Source: Austwickia sp. (GTDB taxonomy: Bacteria > Actinomycetota > Actinomycetes > Actinomycetales > Dermatophilaceae). From it: a stretch of DNA of 64,000 bases. Positions within the stretch are counted from its first letter, which is position 1. Every line of letters begins with the position of its first letter. The position numbers and the translations under genes were made by a program. The DNA is taken from positions 3,286,001-3,350,000 of the forward strand of contig CP064985.1 of the NCBI GenBank assembly GCA_016699675.1. The letters are read 5' to 3'. The notes under the pieces were generated by a model that was given only the letters and a program-made list of their open reading frames with translations, did not search any database and had not been told where the DNA came from. Below are positions 36,665 through 45,208 of this stretch, one piece after another.

Positions 36665-38134
36665 ATGCCCAGTCACGCGAAAGAGACCGCTGCGTCGGGT
36701 GAGCTGGTGCCGGTGAAGTTCAGCCGTCTCACTCGCCGCGGGGTGTTGTTGGGGTTGTCGGTCGCTCAGCTCGTCACGCTCGGCATCGGCGGCCTCACGC
36801 TGGTCGGCGCGTTCTACGCCGGCGGCGGGATGCTGCTCGCCTACACCGCGCCCATCTGGGTGCTCTGCGCCGCGCTGACCTGGATACCGGTCGGCGGGCG
36901 CCCGGTCGTGGAGTGGCTGCCGGTCACGTTCTGGTGGCTGTGGCGGGTCACGGGCGGGCAGTTGCTCTACCGCCGCCGCATCGTCCGGCCCCGGCCGGTC
37001 GGCACCCTCGCGCTCCCCGGCGACGCGGCGCGGCTGCGGGAGTTCATCGACCCGGAGAGCGGGGCGTGCATGATCCACGACCCCGACGCCGCCACCCTGA
37101 CGGTCGTGTGCGAGGTGGCGCATCCGGCGTTCGTCTTGTTGGACCCGGGCGAGCAGGAACGCCGCGTCACGACCTGGGGCCGGGCGTTGGCGACGGTGTG
37201 CCGCTCGGGCAGGATCGCAACCTTGCAGGTTCTCGAACGGACCCTGCCGGACTCGGGTACGGGGTTGGCGGAGTGGTGGACCGCGCACGGAACCCCGGAC
37301 GGCTCTTGGGCCGCCGACACCTACGCCGAGTTGATCGAGCGCGCTGGCCCGGCCGGGGAACGGCACGCCACCACCATCAGCCTGTCACTGGACATGAAAG
37401 CGGCCGCCCGACAGATCAGGACCGCCGGTGGCGGCATCAAGGGCGCCGCCGGGGTACTGCGGCAGGAGATGTCCACCCTCGTGTCGGCGCTGCGGTCGGC
37501 CGACCTCGCCCCCTCTGGGTGGCTCAACGCCGGACAGATCGCCGTCATCCTCCGATCCGCCTACGATCCCGCGATCGCCTCAGCGTTGGAGCGACACGGA
37601 CAGATCGGCCGCGACCTCGCCACCGCCGGGCCTGTCGCGGTCACCGAGACCTGGGGCAACCTGCGTACCGACTCCGCCCACCACGCTGTGCTCTGGATAT
37701 CGGAATGGCCCCGGAGCCTCGTCTATCCCGGTTTCGCTGCCCCGATCCTGCTGTCCACCGGCATCCAACGGGCCGTGTCCCTGATCTACACGCCGATGCG
37801 CTCCGACCAGGCCGCCCGCGACATCCGACGCAAGAAGGTCGAATACATCAGCGATGCGGCCCAGCGTGCCCGGCTCGGGCAGATCGAGGACGCCTCACAA
37901 TCAGCGGAGTTCCAAGACGTGCTACAACAGGAAGCCGACCTCACCGCCGGGCACGGCGTCCTGCGCGTGACCGGACTCATCAGTGTGTCGGCACCGAGCA
38001 TCGACGACCTCGAAGCCGCCGTCGCCGCGATCACCCAAGCCGCCATCCAGAGCTCCTGCGAGACCCGCCGACTCGTCGGCCAGCAAGCCGCCGCCTTCAC
38101 CGCCGCCGCGCTGCCCCTGTGCCGGAGGGTGTGA
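36665..38134 (+). CDS. SCO6880-family conjugation protein
   Basis: 489 aa. Two N-terminal membrane helices (LVTLGIGGLTLVGAFYAGGG, LLAYTAPIWVLCAALTWIPV) are followed by a large soluble domain with YRRRIVRPRPVGTLALPGD, SLSLDMKAAARQIR and QAARDIRRKKVEYISD. This matches the SCO6880-type proteins that accompany VirB4 in actinobacterial type IV secretion. 3 bases after trbL. The normal next partner, virB4, is displaced to 43191 by the HEPN-like gene, the tRNA-like RNA and the IS21-split gene. Confidence 0.85.
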   Translation: MPSHAKETAASGELVPVKFSRLTRRGVLLGLSVAQLVTLGIGGLTLVGAFYAGGGMLLAYTAPIWVLCAALTWIPVGGRPVVEWLPVTFWWLWRVTGGQLLYRRRIVRPRPVGTLALPGDAARLREFIDPESGACMIHDPDAATLTVVCEVAHPAFVLLDPGEQERRVTTWGRALATVCRSGRIATLQVLERTLPDSGTGLAEWWTAHGTPDGSWAADTYAELIERAGPAGERHATTISLSLDMKAAARQIRTAGGGIKGAAGVLRQEMSTLVSALRSADLAPSGWLNAGQIAVILRSAYDPAIASALERHGQIGRDLATAGPVAVTETWGNLRTDSAHHAVLWISEWPRSLVYPGFAAPILLSTGIQRAVSLIYTPMRSDQAARDIRRKKVEYISDAAQRARLGQIEDASQSAEFQDVLQQEADLTAGHGVLRVTGLISVSAPSIDDLEAAVAAITQAAIQSSCETRRLVGQQAAAFTAAALPLCRRV

Positions 38135-38210
38135 CGGCGCTCGCCGCTGGGCGCGATCATCCGCGCCGACTTGCTGCGTCTGTCAGGTGAAGTGCGAGAA
38201 ACTTGGGTGT

Positions 38211-39071
38211 GTGAGCGAGATCAACTTTGCGCGGTACCGGGCCTATGTCGACGCGCGGGTCGAGGCGAACAACGCCATGATCGCGCTCCTTGCAGGCTCC
38301 CGGCTGGCCGCACACAATCTCCAGCTGCACAGTGGGTCTCCTCATCAGCTCCCCGGACTGTTTCCGGCAGTGAGCGACATTGACCGTTTCAACCTTCTAC
38401 CAGATCGAGCATCACAGCTCCTACTCGACGCCGATGCGCACCTCGCAGCCGTGGCGATTCCGTACGCACTGGCTGTCTATGAGGCCTTCGTTAAAGATGC
38501 AATCGCCATGCTGGACGACGCAGGCTACGCAGTATCACAGGCCTGGGGGGCCTTGAATGCGGGACGCATGCACAGGACCTTCTTCGACGCTGCTGGAGTC
38601 GCGGAGCCGGCCGATGTGATCCCTCTCTTCCACGTGTTGCGTTGTGTTCGGAATGCCCAGATTCACCATGCCGGCCATGTGACGCCTGCAGTGACCGAGG
38701 TACTGGACTCGTTGACTGATGCGCAGCGCGAGCGATGGGAGCAACTGACGATGGCTCCGCTCGATTCGATGATGAGGGACGGGAAGCTGCACTTCACAAT
38801 CGGCCATCTGATCGCTGCGTTTGCAGTCACGAAGGAGGGTGCGCGGCGACTCAATGAGGTCCTGGGGCAGAAGCTGAGCAGAGAGACCTGGGCCGGGATC
38901 GCCGTCGCCGACTTCGCCGAATCTGCTGAGCACCCGCGCAATAGCAGGCAGTGGAAGCGTGGGCTCTTGGGGTTCGCGCGATTCCATTACCTTGGCGGGC
39001 TAAGTCTGAGCGCGGAAGAACTCGAACTAGCGGCACGACAGTCGGGCTACTGGACGGCGACATCGTGGTGA
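38211..39071 (+). CDS. HEPN-like protein, possible RNase
   Basis: 286 aa from GTG 38211. A helical protein; the segment VLRCVRNAQIHHAG contains R147-N148-x3-H152, the Rx4-6H motif with a polar residue after Arg that marks catalytic HEPN domains, and it sits after a preceding helix AIPYALAVYEAFVKDAIAML as in that fold. Many HEPN proteins are RNases, often against tRNA, in toxin or phage-defence roles; that function is inferred. It is a foreign block in the transfer operon. Its 3' end runs 8 bases into a convergent tRNA-like RNA. Confidence 0.65.
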   Translation: MSEINFARYRAYVDARVEANNAMIALLAGSRLAAHNLQLHSGSPHQLPGLFPAVSDIDRFNLLPDRASQLLLDADAHLAAVAIPYALAVYEAFVKDAIAMLDDAGYAVSQAWGALNAGRMHRTFFDAAGVAEPADVIPLFHVLRCVRNAQIHHAGHVTPAVTEVLDSLTDAQRERWEQLTMAPLDSMMRDGKLHFTIGHLIAAFAVTKEGARRLNEVLGQKLSRETWAGIAVADFAESAEHPRNSRQWKRGLLGFARFHYLGGLSLSAEELELAARQSGYWTATSW

Positions 39072-39222
39072 AAAGAACACGGGGGCTCTGTACCCATTGA
39101 GCTACATCCGGCTTTGCCGGAGCCAGGAGTCGAACCTGGGTCTCCACTGTTTTTGTGCGAATTGAGGTTCTGACCCTCTAGCCCATCAGTGGCATCCGCT
39201 ACGTAGTAGACACTCTACCACG
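39064..39222 (-). ncRNA. Permuted tRNA-like RNA
   Basis: Read on the minus strand, tRNA parts occur in rotated order. First comes an anticodon-like arm GAGG-GTCAGAA-CCTC (39178-39164; loop has U33, anticodon CAG, A37, A38). Then a T arm CCAGG-TTCGACT-CCTGG (39139-39123), the 3' acceptor strand CTCCGGC, AAA, and the 5' acceptor strand GCCGGATG, followed by T8-A9 and a D arm GCTC-AATGGGTACA-GAGC (39102-39085). The acceptor strands pair over 7 bp with one bulge. Outer pairs CGTGGT/ACCACG (39222-39217 with 39069-39064) could close the molecule. No CCA is encoded. It overlaps the end of the HEPN-like gene. Confidence 0.55.
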
Positions 39223-39425
39223 GGCTCGGGCGCGTACCTCCTCGTCACACGGCACCAGGAGGTCACCATGCCCACATTCTTCGACTCAACAGCCGACGCT
39301 GTCAAGGGACAGTCGGAACTGCCCAGTGGCGGACATGAAAGCTGCCCGCTGACGGTCACGAGATCTGCCCGGTGGTGGCCACGGGATCTACCCAAGGGGG
39401 TTGTGGCCACCACCGACCAGGGTGG

Positions 39426-40209
39426 TCAGTTCAACGGGCTCACCCCTTGACCGGCGAGTGCTTGGGTGAGCCGGACGCTGTCGCCGCTGGTCTGGCAGAC
39501 GTGGGCGTGGTGGAGCAGTCGGTCCACCGTGGCGGTGGCCAGCGTCTTGGGCATCAGCTCGTCGAACCCAGAGGGGTGGAGGTTCGAGCTGATCGCGACT
39601 GACCGCTTCTCATAGGCGGCGTCGACGAGTCTGTAGAGCCCCTCGGCGGCGTCCGCGGCGACCGGCAGCAGGCCGATGTCATCGACGATGACCAGGTCGG
39701 CGCGCAGGACCCGGGCGATGGCCTTGGTGACAGTGTCGTCCGCACGGTGCCTTCGGAGTAGGACGCCGAGGTCTTCCAGGGTGAACCAGGCGACCTTCAA
39801 CCCGGCCTCGACGGCTTGCTGGCCAAGGGCCTCCAGCAGGAACGTCTTCCCGGTGCCCGACGGGCCGCAGACCACGAGGTTCTCGCGGCGGTGGACCCAT
39901 TCCAGGGTGCGGAGCGCCTGCTGGGTCGGGACTGGGATCGAGGATGCCTCGGGCTGCCACGCGTCGAAGGTCTTCCCGGTGGGGGAAGCCCGCCGACGCT
40001 CGCCGGGTGACAAGTGCGGAACGCTCCCGGCCGGCGACCTCCTCGGCGAACAGCGCCTTCAACACCTCGGCGGGCTCCCAGCGTTGGGCTTTCGCGGTTG
40101 CGACGACCTCGGGTGCGTGACGACGGATGTGCGGCAGCCGCAACCGGCGCAACAGCTCCTCCAGTTCGGCTGGCAGCGGCGGTGCTGACGCCGTGCTTCT
40201 CGTCGTCAT
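39426..40209 (-). pseudogene. istB: IS21-family helper ATPase IstB, frameshifted
   Basis: The N-terminal part (LEELLRRLRLPHIRRHAPEV) is in one frame from ATG 40209. The rest, with Walker A GPSGTGKT and Walker B LVIVDDIGLLP, is in another. An extra base in the G run 39981-39985 causes the break; without it the frame runs through AGFPTGKTFDAW. Its ATG overlaps the istA stop, the normal IS21 arrangement. May be a sequencing error. Confidence 0.85.
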
Positions 40210-41795
40210 CGGGCCACCTCGTTCCCGTCGCGGCCGTCGTGCTGGCCGACCTGTTCACCGAGCCGTGCCCATGCGCTGGTGCCCTGGGTCAGCGAGGAGT
40301 CCTCGCTGGCCCGGTGCTCACCGGCTTTCGGTGCTCGGGCGTGGTGGTCCAGGATCGAGGACAGGTCTGCTTCGGCGAACCGGCCGTGCACGGCGGCGTG
40401 GCCCAGTGCCCAGTCGACCTCGACGGGGTCGAACAGCTTGGCCAAGCTGAGGGCTTCGGCCATCTTGACGCGCATCCGTGGTGTGCCTGCGGCGGCGGCC
40501 TCGATCAGCCACAACCTCGCGCCCTCGCCCAGGTCGAGGAAGTCGGACTCGGCCGGGTTCTTCGCACGGGGCTGGCGGTCCAGTGGCCCGGACGGCTGGG
40601 CTGGGAAGTGCTCGTCATCGATCTTCGGGGTGCCGGGTGTGGCCCGGCGGTGGCGGGCGACTTCGAGGGGACCGTCCTGGCCGACGTGGACGATGACGAC
40701 CCACTCGTCCTCGCCGACACCATGGGCACGGACCCACACCGTCGCACCCAGCAGGGCATGCGGGACCGAGTACTGGCCGGACTCGAACATCACCATCGGT
40801 GTGTTGCCCGGCACCACCCGCGTGGTGCCGAACGCGACCGTGTGCGGGGTCATCGGGACCGGGTGCAGCCGGACCCGTTCCTCGGCGAGCATCTCGATCG
40901 GTGGCCGACGAGTGACCCGGTGCGCTCGGGTGTTGACCTTCTCGCAGAACTCCACGCACGCCGCCTCGAGCTCGGCGAACGAGGCGTACCCCTCGCGCAG
41001 GTTGGTGTCCTTGGGGACCAGGTCGGCCTTGCTGATCTTCACCGACGACTCGGTGCCGCCCTTGGACGCCGGATCGGCCGGGACGCAGGTGTGCACGACC
41101 ATCGAGTAGTGCTCGGCGAACGCCACCAGCTGCGGATTCCGCACCGGAATTCCGGCGATGTGCTCGACCGTGACGGTCTTCTCGTTGTCGGTCAACACAT
41201 AGGTCGGCACCCCACCCAGCCGCCGGAACGTCACGTCCAGGGCAGCGAACACCGAGGGCATCGTCTTGTCGCGGATCGGCAACACGACCCGGAACCGCGA
41301 CCAAGCCAGCCAGGCGACGAACAGCACGGTCTTGACGCCGTCGACGACGGGGCCATCGCCGTAGTCGTACTGCAACCACATCCCCGGCTCAGTCACCCAG
41401 GGACGGTGCACCCGCACGTGTCCGGCCCGGTAGGACTTCTTGACCTTCGCGACCGCACGGCGGGTGGTGCGCTCCGACCCTCCGTAGCCCAGGGCGAGCA
41501 GCTTCTCGTGCGCCACATCGGCACGGACCTTCCCGACCGACCGCTCGACCCACTCCTCGACCTTGGGCAGATACTCATCGATCAACATCGGCCGCACCGC
41601 CGCCGCCGGCAACTCCCCGCCGCCAGCACGGCGATCCACGTACCGCTTCACCGTGTGGTGGGAGCAGCCAGCCAGCTCGCCGGCATCGCGCAACGAACCT
41701 GTTAGGTCGTAGGCATCCAACATTTCCATGATCTCCTCGGCAGACTTCAACTCATCCCTTCCTCGGGAGCGATAGGGCGCATCAGCACCGCTCAT
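40206..41795 (-). CDS. istA: IS21-family transposase IstA
   Basis: 529 aa, intact. An N-terminal HTH (LRDAGELAGCSHHTVKRYVD) precedes a DDE integrase core: LQYDYGDGP (first Asp), YVLTDNEK (second Asp) and a KGGTESSVK segment with the presumed Glu. The C-terminal part is the usual beta-barrel (SGQYSVPHALLG). Needs IstB, which is broken here, so transposition is doubtful. Confidence 0.92.
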   Translation of the reverse strand: MSGADAPYRSRGRDELKSAEEIMEMLDAYDLTGSLRDAGELAGCSHHTVKRYVDRRAGGGELPAAAVRPMLIDEYLPKVEEWVERSVGKVRADVAHEKLLALGYGGSERTTRRAVAKVKKSYRAGHVRVHRPWVTEPGMWLQYDYGDGPVVDGVKTVLFVAWLAWSRFRVVLPIRDKTMPSVFAALDVTFRRLGGVPTYVLTDNEKTVTVEHIAGIPVRNPQLVAFAEHYSMVVHTCVPADPASKGGTESSVKISKADLVPKDTNLREGYASFAELEAACVEFCEKVNTRAHRVTRRPPIEMLAEERVRLHPVPMTPHTVAFGTTRVVPGNTPMVMFESGQYSVPHALLGATVWVRAHGVGEDEWVVIVHVGQDGPLEVARHRRATPGTPKIDDEHFPAQPSGPLDRQPRAKNPAESDFLDLGEGARLWLIEAAAAGTPRMRVKMAEALSLAKLFDPVEVDWALGHAAVHGRFAEADLSSILDHHARAPKAGEHRASEDSSLTQGTSAWARLGEQVGQHDGRDGNEVAR

Positions 41796-42762
41796 CGCAC
41801 CCGAGGAAGGGGCCTCAACCGCGCAGGTCGGCGAGGCAGACGACGTCGTGTCGGGCAGATCCCATGACCGTCAGTGGGCAGTTCTCACGTCCGCCAGCGG
41901 GCAGCTTCGTGGCCGTCTCCGGGCAGTTTCTCGTGGCCGCCGACACGACGCCGCTGAGGTATCCGAGGCGCTGCGGGGGTTGGCCCACGCGAGCCGGGAC
42001 TTCGATCAGCCCGCGCAGATGTACGGGGTAATCGGTGATCTGTCCTCGGGGATGCGCTCGCTGCGGCAGGCGCTCGATCAGATCGCCGATGTTCACGAGC
42101 GCAAGGCCGCGCATGCCTTCAACGACGACGGAAGCCACGAGGCAGGAGTGCGAGACGCGCTCGCTGCGGCGGAGGAGTTGCGCCAGGCCGCGAACCTCAT
42201 CGACCGGGCCTATGACAGGCTCGCGGAAGGGTTCATCTCTGCGGGACGGATCGCCTGGCACCCGGACCCCGCTGTCGAAGAGGCTGAGCTGTCGCGGTGG
42301 ATCAGTGTCGTGATCTTGCAAGGCGATGAGGCCGAACGGCCGTTGCGCATCCTCGGGGAGCTGGGGCACGTCGACGCGGTGGACTACCTCGCCGAGTGGG
42401 ACTACGGTGACGAGACCACCGACGCGGCGATGGAGAACGGGTACGTCTACGACGAACCCGGAGAAGGAACCAACGATCGAGTGATGCGCTCAGGCGACTA
42501 CGCGCTGGTCGTCAACCCCCAGCTCGGCTACGTCTCCCTGCTCCGCCGCCACACCACCACTCCCGAACCCGCCGAGGCGGAGGCGGTCGGCCCGGTGCAG
42601 GGTGTGCCGGAACTTCTGGTGTCGTACTCGTCCCCGAACGCCCCGAAGTCGGCGGTCGCACCCCGGCAGGCACAGTCGCAGGGGTCGTGGTTCGAGCCGG
42701 CCGCGATCACGACGCTCAAACAGAGCGGCCGCCTCTCACTCTGAACCGTGCCGGTGCCGGTG

Positions 42763-42771
42763 GTGCACCTG
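42763..42771 (+). repeat. GTGCACCTG leader motif, copy 3
   Basis: GTGCACCTG, then CCCGGC and ATG 42778; same arrangement as copies 1 and 4. Confidence 0.6.
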
Positions 42772-42777
42772 CCCGGC

Positions 42778-43194
42778 ATGAACACCACAGACCCCACGCC
42801 CCGCACATCCCGGCAGGCCGGCACGCTCACCCTGACCGTCTGGCCCGAGAGCCCGGTCAGCGAGCACCAGCGGTACGCCTACCGCATCGAAGACGCCACG
42901 ACCGGGCACAGCCTCGAAGGTCGAGACCTGTTCACCGGAGCCGGTGCGCCCGTCGCACCCGAGCGGGCGCTGCGCGACCCCGCCGGTGAGTCCCGGCAGT
43001 ACATCATCGACAACCCCGGCAACGCCGCCGAGCACGCGAGCATGTTCCCCGCATGGGCGGCCGAAGCCGCCCGGCAGAACGCCGACGCACTCACCCTCCT
43101 GAGCGAAACGCCGCCGCCATCCACGTCGGAGCCGTCGTGGTTCGACCGGCCCGCGATCAGTTCGGACGCTCGCTCGCGGGGGCGGTCGCTGTGA
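42778..43194 (+). CDS. Hypothetical ICE protein upstream of virB4
   Basis: 138 aa from ATG 42778, directly behind the GTGCACCTG motif. A beta-rich N-terminal half (GTLTLTVWPESPVSEHQRYA, GHSLEGRDLFTG) and an Ala-rich helix AAEAARQNADALTLL; it ends in a WFDRPAISS stretch similar to the WFEPAAITT end of the gene before it. No membrane helix. The stop overlaps the virB4 GTG. It may be an ICE-specific adaptor protein; unknown. Confidence 0.7.
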   Translation: MNTTDPTPRTSRQAGTLTLTVWPESPVSEHQRYAYRIEDATTGHSLEGRDLFTGAGAPVAPERALRDPAGESRQYIIDNPGNAAEHASMFPAWAAEAARQNADALTLLSETPPPSTSEPSWFDRPAISSDARSRGRSL

Positions 43195-44660
43195 ACGAGC
43201 GGGAGAAGCTGCACACCTCGGTGCTCGTCGCCCCGGCGTCGGAGCGGCGCAAGTACCGCAAACAGCGCCGGCAGACCGCCGCCCGGCTCGTCGCCGAGCA
43301 ACGCCACGCCGAGACCGAAGCCGCCAAAGCCAAGGCCGAAGCAGAGCGAGCGGAGCGGCGGGCCACGACGTATCTGCCGAAGGCCGGCGAACCCGGAGCC
43401 GCGATGCTGCGAACGCCAGGCCGGCTCCGCCTCCCACGCCATCAAGACACCAGCGCCGTGTTGTCGGCCCAGTATCCGTTCCTCGCCGAAGGCGGCCTCG
43501 GCAGCCAAGGGGTATTCGTCGGGCAGGACATGTACTCCGGCGGATCGTTCGTCTATGACCCGTGGGAGTTGTACCGGCGGGGCATCATCACCGCGCCGAA
43601 CATGATCCTCGCCGGCATTGTGGGTTCGGGAAAGTCGAGCCTGGCCAAGTCGCTCTACACGCGGTCGTTGCCGTTCGGTCGCCGCGTCTACATCGCGTGC
43701 GATCCCAAAGGCGAGCACACCGCCGTCGCCGAAGCAGTCGGCGGGAAGGCCATCGTCCTCGGCCACGGGCTCCGCACCCGGCTGAACCCGCTCGATGAAG
43801 GCCACCGCTCCTCGGGTCTGTCGGATCGGGAGTGGGCCTCCACGCTGGCGTCGCGGCGTCGTGAGCTGCTGGGCGCGCTCGCGGAGACCGTGCTCGGCAG
43901 GGACCTGTCGCCGTTGGAACACACCGCCATCGACACCGCCCTGACCGCGACGGTGCGGGACGCTGAGGTGCCGATCCTGCCGATGGTTGTGGACCGCCTC
44001 CTCACCCCATCTGCCGACGAGGATCGGCGGCTGGCCGAAGACGGACGACTCGTCGCGCACGCCCTGCGCCGTCTCGTCGGTGGCGACCTCGCCGGCCTCT
44101 TCGACGGGCCAAGCACGGTGAAGTTTGACCCGTCGTTGCCGATGGTGAGCCTCGACCTCAGCCGCGTCGCCGAGAACGCCGCCCTGCTGAGTGTGCTGAT
44201 GACCTGCGCAAGCGCGTGGATGGAAGCCGCGCTGATGGACCCCGATGGCGGGAAACGCTGGATGATCTACGACGAAGCCTGGCGACTCATGGCCCACCCC
44301 GCCCTGCTGCGCCGCATGGATGCGCAATGGCGGCTCGCCCGCCACTACGGCTTGGCCAACATGCTCGTCTTCCACAAGCTGAGCGACCTCGACAACGTGG
44401 GCGATCAAGGCTCGGCCATGCGCTCCCTGGCGAACAGCCTGCTCGCCAACGCCGAAACGAGAGTGATCTACCGGCAGGAATCCGACCAGCTCTCCCTGAC
44501 CGCCAAGACCCTCGGCCTGACCGGCACCGAACAGCACCTCCTGCCTGGCCTGGGGACCGGGCAAGGGCTGTGGCGGATCAAGGAACGATCCTTCGTCGTC
44601 CAGCACCAGATGCACCCCGACGAGCTGGCAATGTTCGACACCACGACCCGCATGATCTAG
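43191..44660 (+). CDS. VirB4-type conjugation ATPase
   Basis: 489 aa from GTG 43191. A coiled, charged N-terminus (ETEAAKAKAEAERAERRA) is followed by the ATPase with Walker A AGIVGSGKSS (142-150), Walker B KRWMIYDEAWRLM, and a late VFHKLSDLDNVGDQGS segment as in VirB4/TraC proteins. It energises assembly of the mating channel together with the SCO6880 protein and VirB6. It is shorter than classical VirB4, whose N-terminal domain is probably supplied by the SCO6880 protein in these systems (inference). Confidence 0.9.
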   Translation: MNEREKLHTSVLVAPASERRKYRKQRRQTAARLVAEQRHAETEAAKAKAEAERAERRATTYLPKAGEPGAAMLRTPGRLRLPRHQDTSAVLSAQYPFLAEGGLGSQGVFVGQDMYSGGSFVYDPWELYRRGIITAPNMILAGIVGSGKSSLAKSLYTRSLPFGRRVYIACDPKGEHTAVAEAVGGKAIVLGHGLRTRLNPLDEGHRSSGLSDREWASTLASRRRELLGALAETVLGRDLSPLEHTAIDTALTATVRDAEVPILPMVVDRLLTPSADEDRRLAEDGRLVAHALRRLVGGDLAGLFDGPSTVKFDPSLPMVSLDLSRVAENAALLSVLMTCASAWMEAALMDPDGGKRWMIYDEAWRLMAHPALLRRMDAQWRLARHYGLANMLVFHKLSDLDNVGDQGSAMRSLANSLLANAETRVIYRQESDQLSLTAKTLGLTGTEQHLLPGLGTGQGLWRIKERSFVVQHQMHPDELAMFDTTTRMI

Positions 44661-44671
44661 CGACTCGGCGG

Positions 44672-44680
44672 GTGCACCTG
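44672..44680 (+). repeat. GTGCACCTG leader motif, copy 4
   Basis: GTGCACCTG, then CCGGGC and ATG 44687, 11 bases after the virB4 stop. Confidence 0.6.
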
Positions 44681-44686
44681 CCGGGC

Positions 44687-45208
44687 ATGAAGCGAAGCGA
44701 ACCCGACCAGCCACCCGTCAACATCCCGACCGTCGTTCTCACAGTGCACGAGGACGGCATTCTGACCGCCACCCTCGACGGCGCACCCTTGACGCCGCCT
44801 CAGTGGGCGCCACCGTGGCGGCGCGAGTCGTTCCCGCAGATCATCGACCAGGCCAGCAACGACCGCACCCGCCCCATCCGCGTCGAGGTCCGCGAAGCAG
44901 ACGGCTCGGTGTTCACCGACCTCATCACCGCACGACCCCGCCGCGCCCTCCCCGAACCCGAGCCCGCCGTCGAGGCGAACCCCACGGCGGCACTGCCGGT
45001 GTTCCATCAGATCGAGGGCGACGGGTTCGTGCCCGGTGAGGATGTCGCGGTCGCGATCATCACCGGCCACACCGACGCCGCGCACACCGGCACCGCCCGC
45101 GCCCTCATCGACCCCACCAACCCGATCCCCGACCACGCAACCGGGCGGATCGAAGTGCTGCTGCTCGGACGCATCTCAGGTGCCGCGGTGATCCGGCGGC
45201 TGCCATGA
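44687..45208 (+). CDS. Hypothetical ICE protein between virB4 and the coupling protein
   Basis: 173 aa from ATG 44687 behind the GTGCACCTG motif. Beta-strand-rich (TVVLTVHEDGILTATLDG, PIRVEVREADGSVFTDLITA) with a C-terminal GRIEVLLLGRISGAAVIRRL. The first half somewhat resembles the start of the protein at 42778 (strand pair plus acidic loop). Overlaps the coupling-protein gene by 4 bases (ATGA). Confidence 0.7.
   Translation: MKRSEPDQPPVNIPTVVLTVHEDGILTATLDGAPLTPPQWAPPWRRESFPQIIDQASNDRTRPIRVEVREADGSVFTDLITARPRRALPEPEPAVEANPTAALPVFHQIEGDGFVPGEDVAVAIITGHTDAAHTGTARALIDPTNPIPDHATGRIEVLLLGRISGAAVIRRLP

Larger units (their letters stand above)
39300..41945 (-). mobile_element. IS21-family insertion sequence
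   Basis: 2646 bp, ends TGTCAAGGGACAG and, from the other side, TGTCGGCGGCCAC. The target duplication CGACGC is at 39294-39299 and 41946-41951. Both ends carry multiple short repeats with CTGCCC cores, as is usual for IS21 elements. Encodes istA and istB on the minus strand. Confidence 0.93.
39268..42744 (+). pseudogene. Conserved ICE protein gene split by an IS21-family element
   Basis: ATG 39268 follows a perfect AGGAGG. The 5' piece (39268-39299, MPTFFDSTADA) is separated from the rest (41952-42744) by an IS with the target repeat CGACGC. Joining over one repeat gives 825 bases, an open 274-aa frame that continues AAEVSEALRGLAHASRDF. The protein is helical (RQALDQIADVHERKAAHAF) with no known domain. 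The 3' part might still be translated from an internal start. Confidence 0.85.

Noticed and set aside
39064..39222. tmRNA (permuted ssrA)
   Set aside because: The D arm is that of a normal tRNA, there is no G3-U70 pair for alanine charging, and no tag reading frame is seen. The permuted tRNA-like reading fits better.
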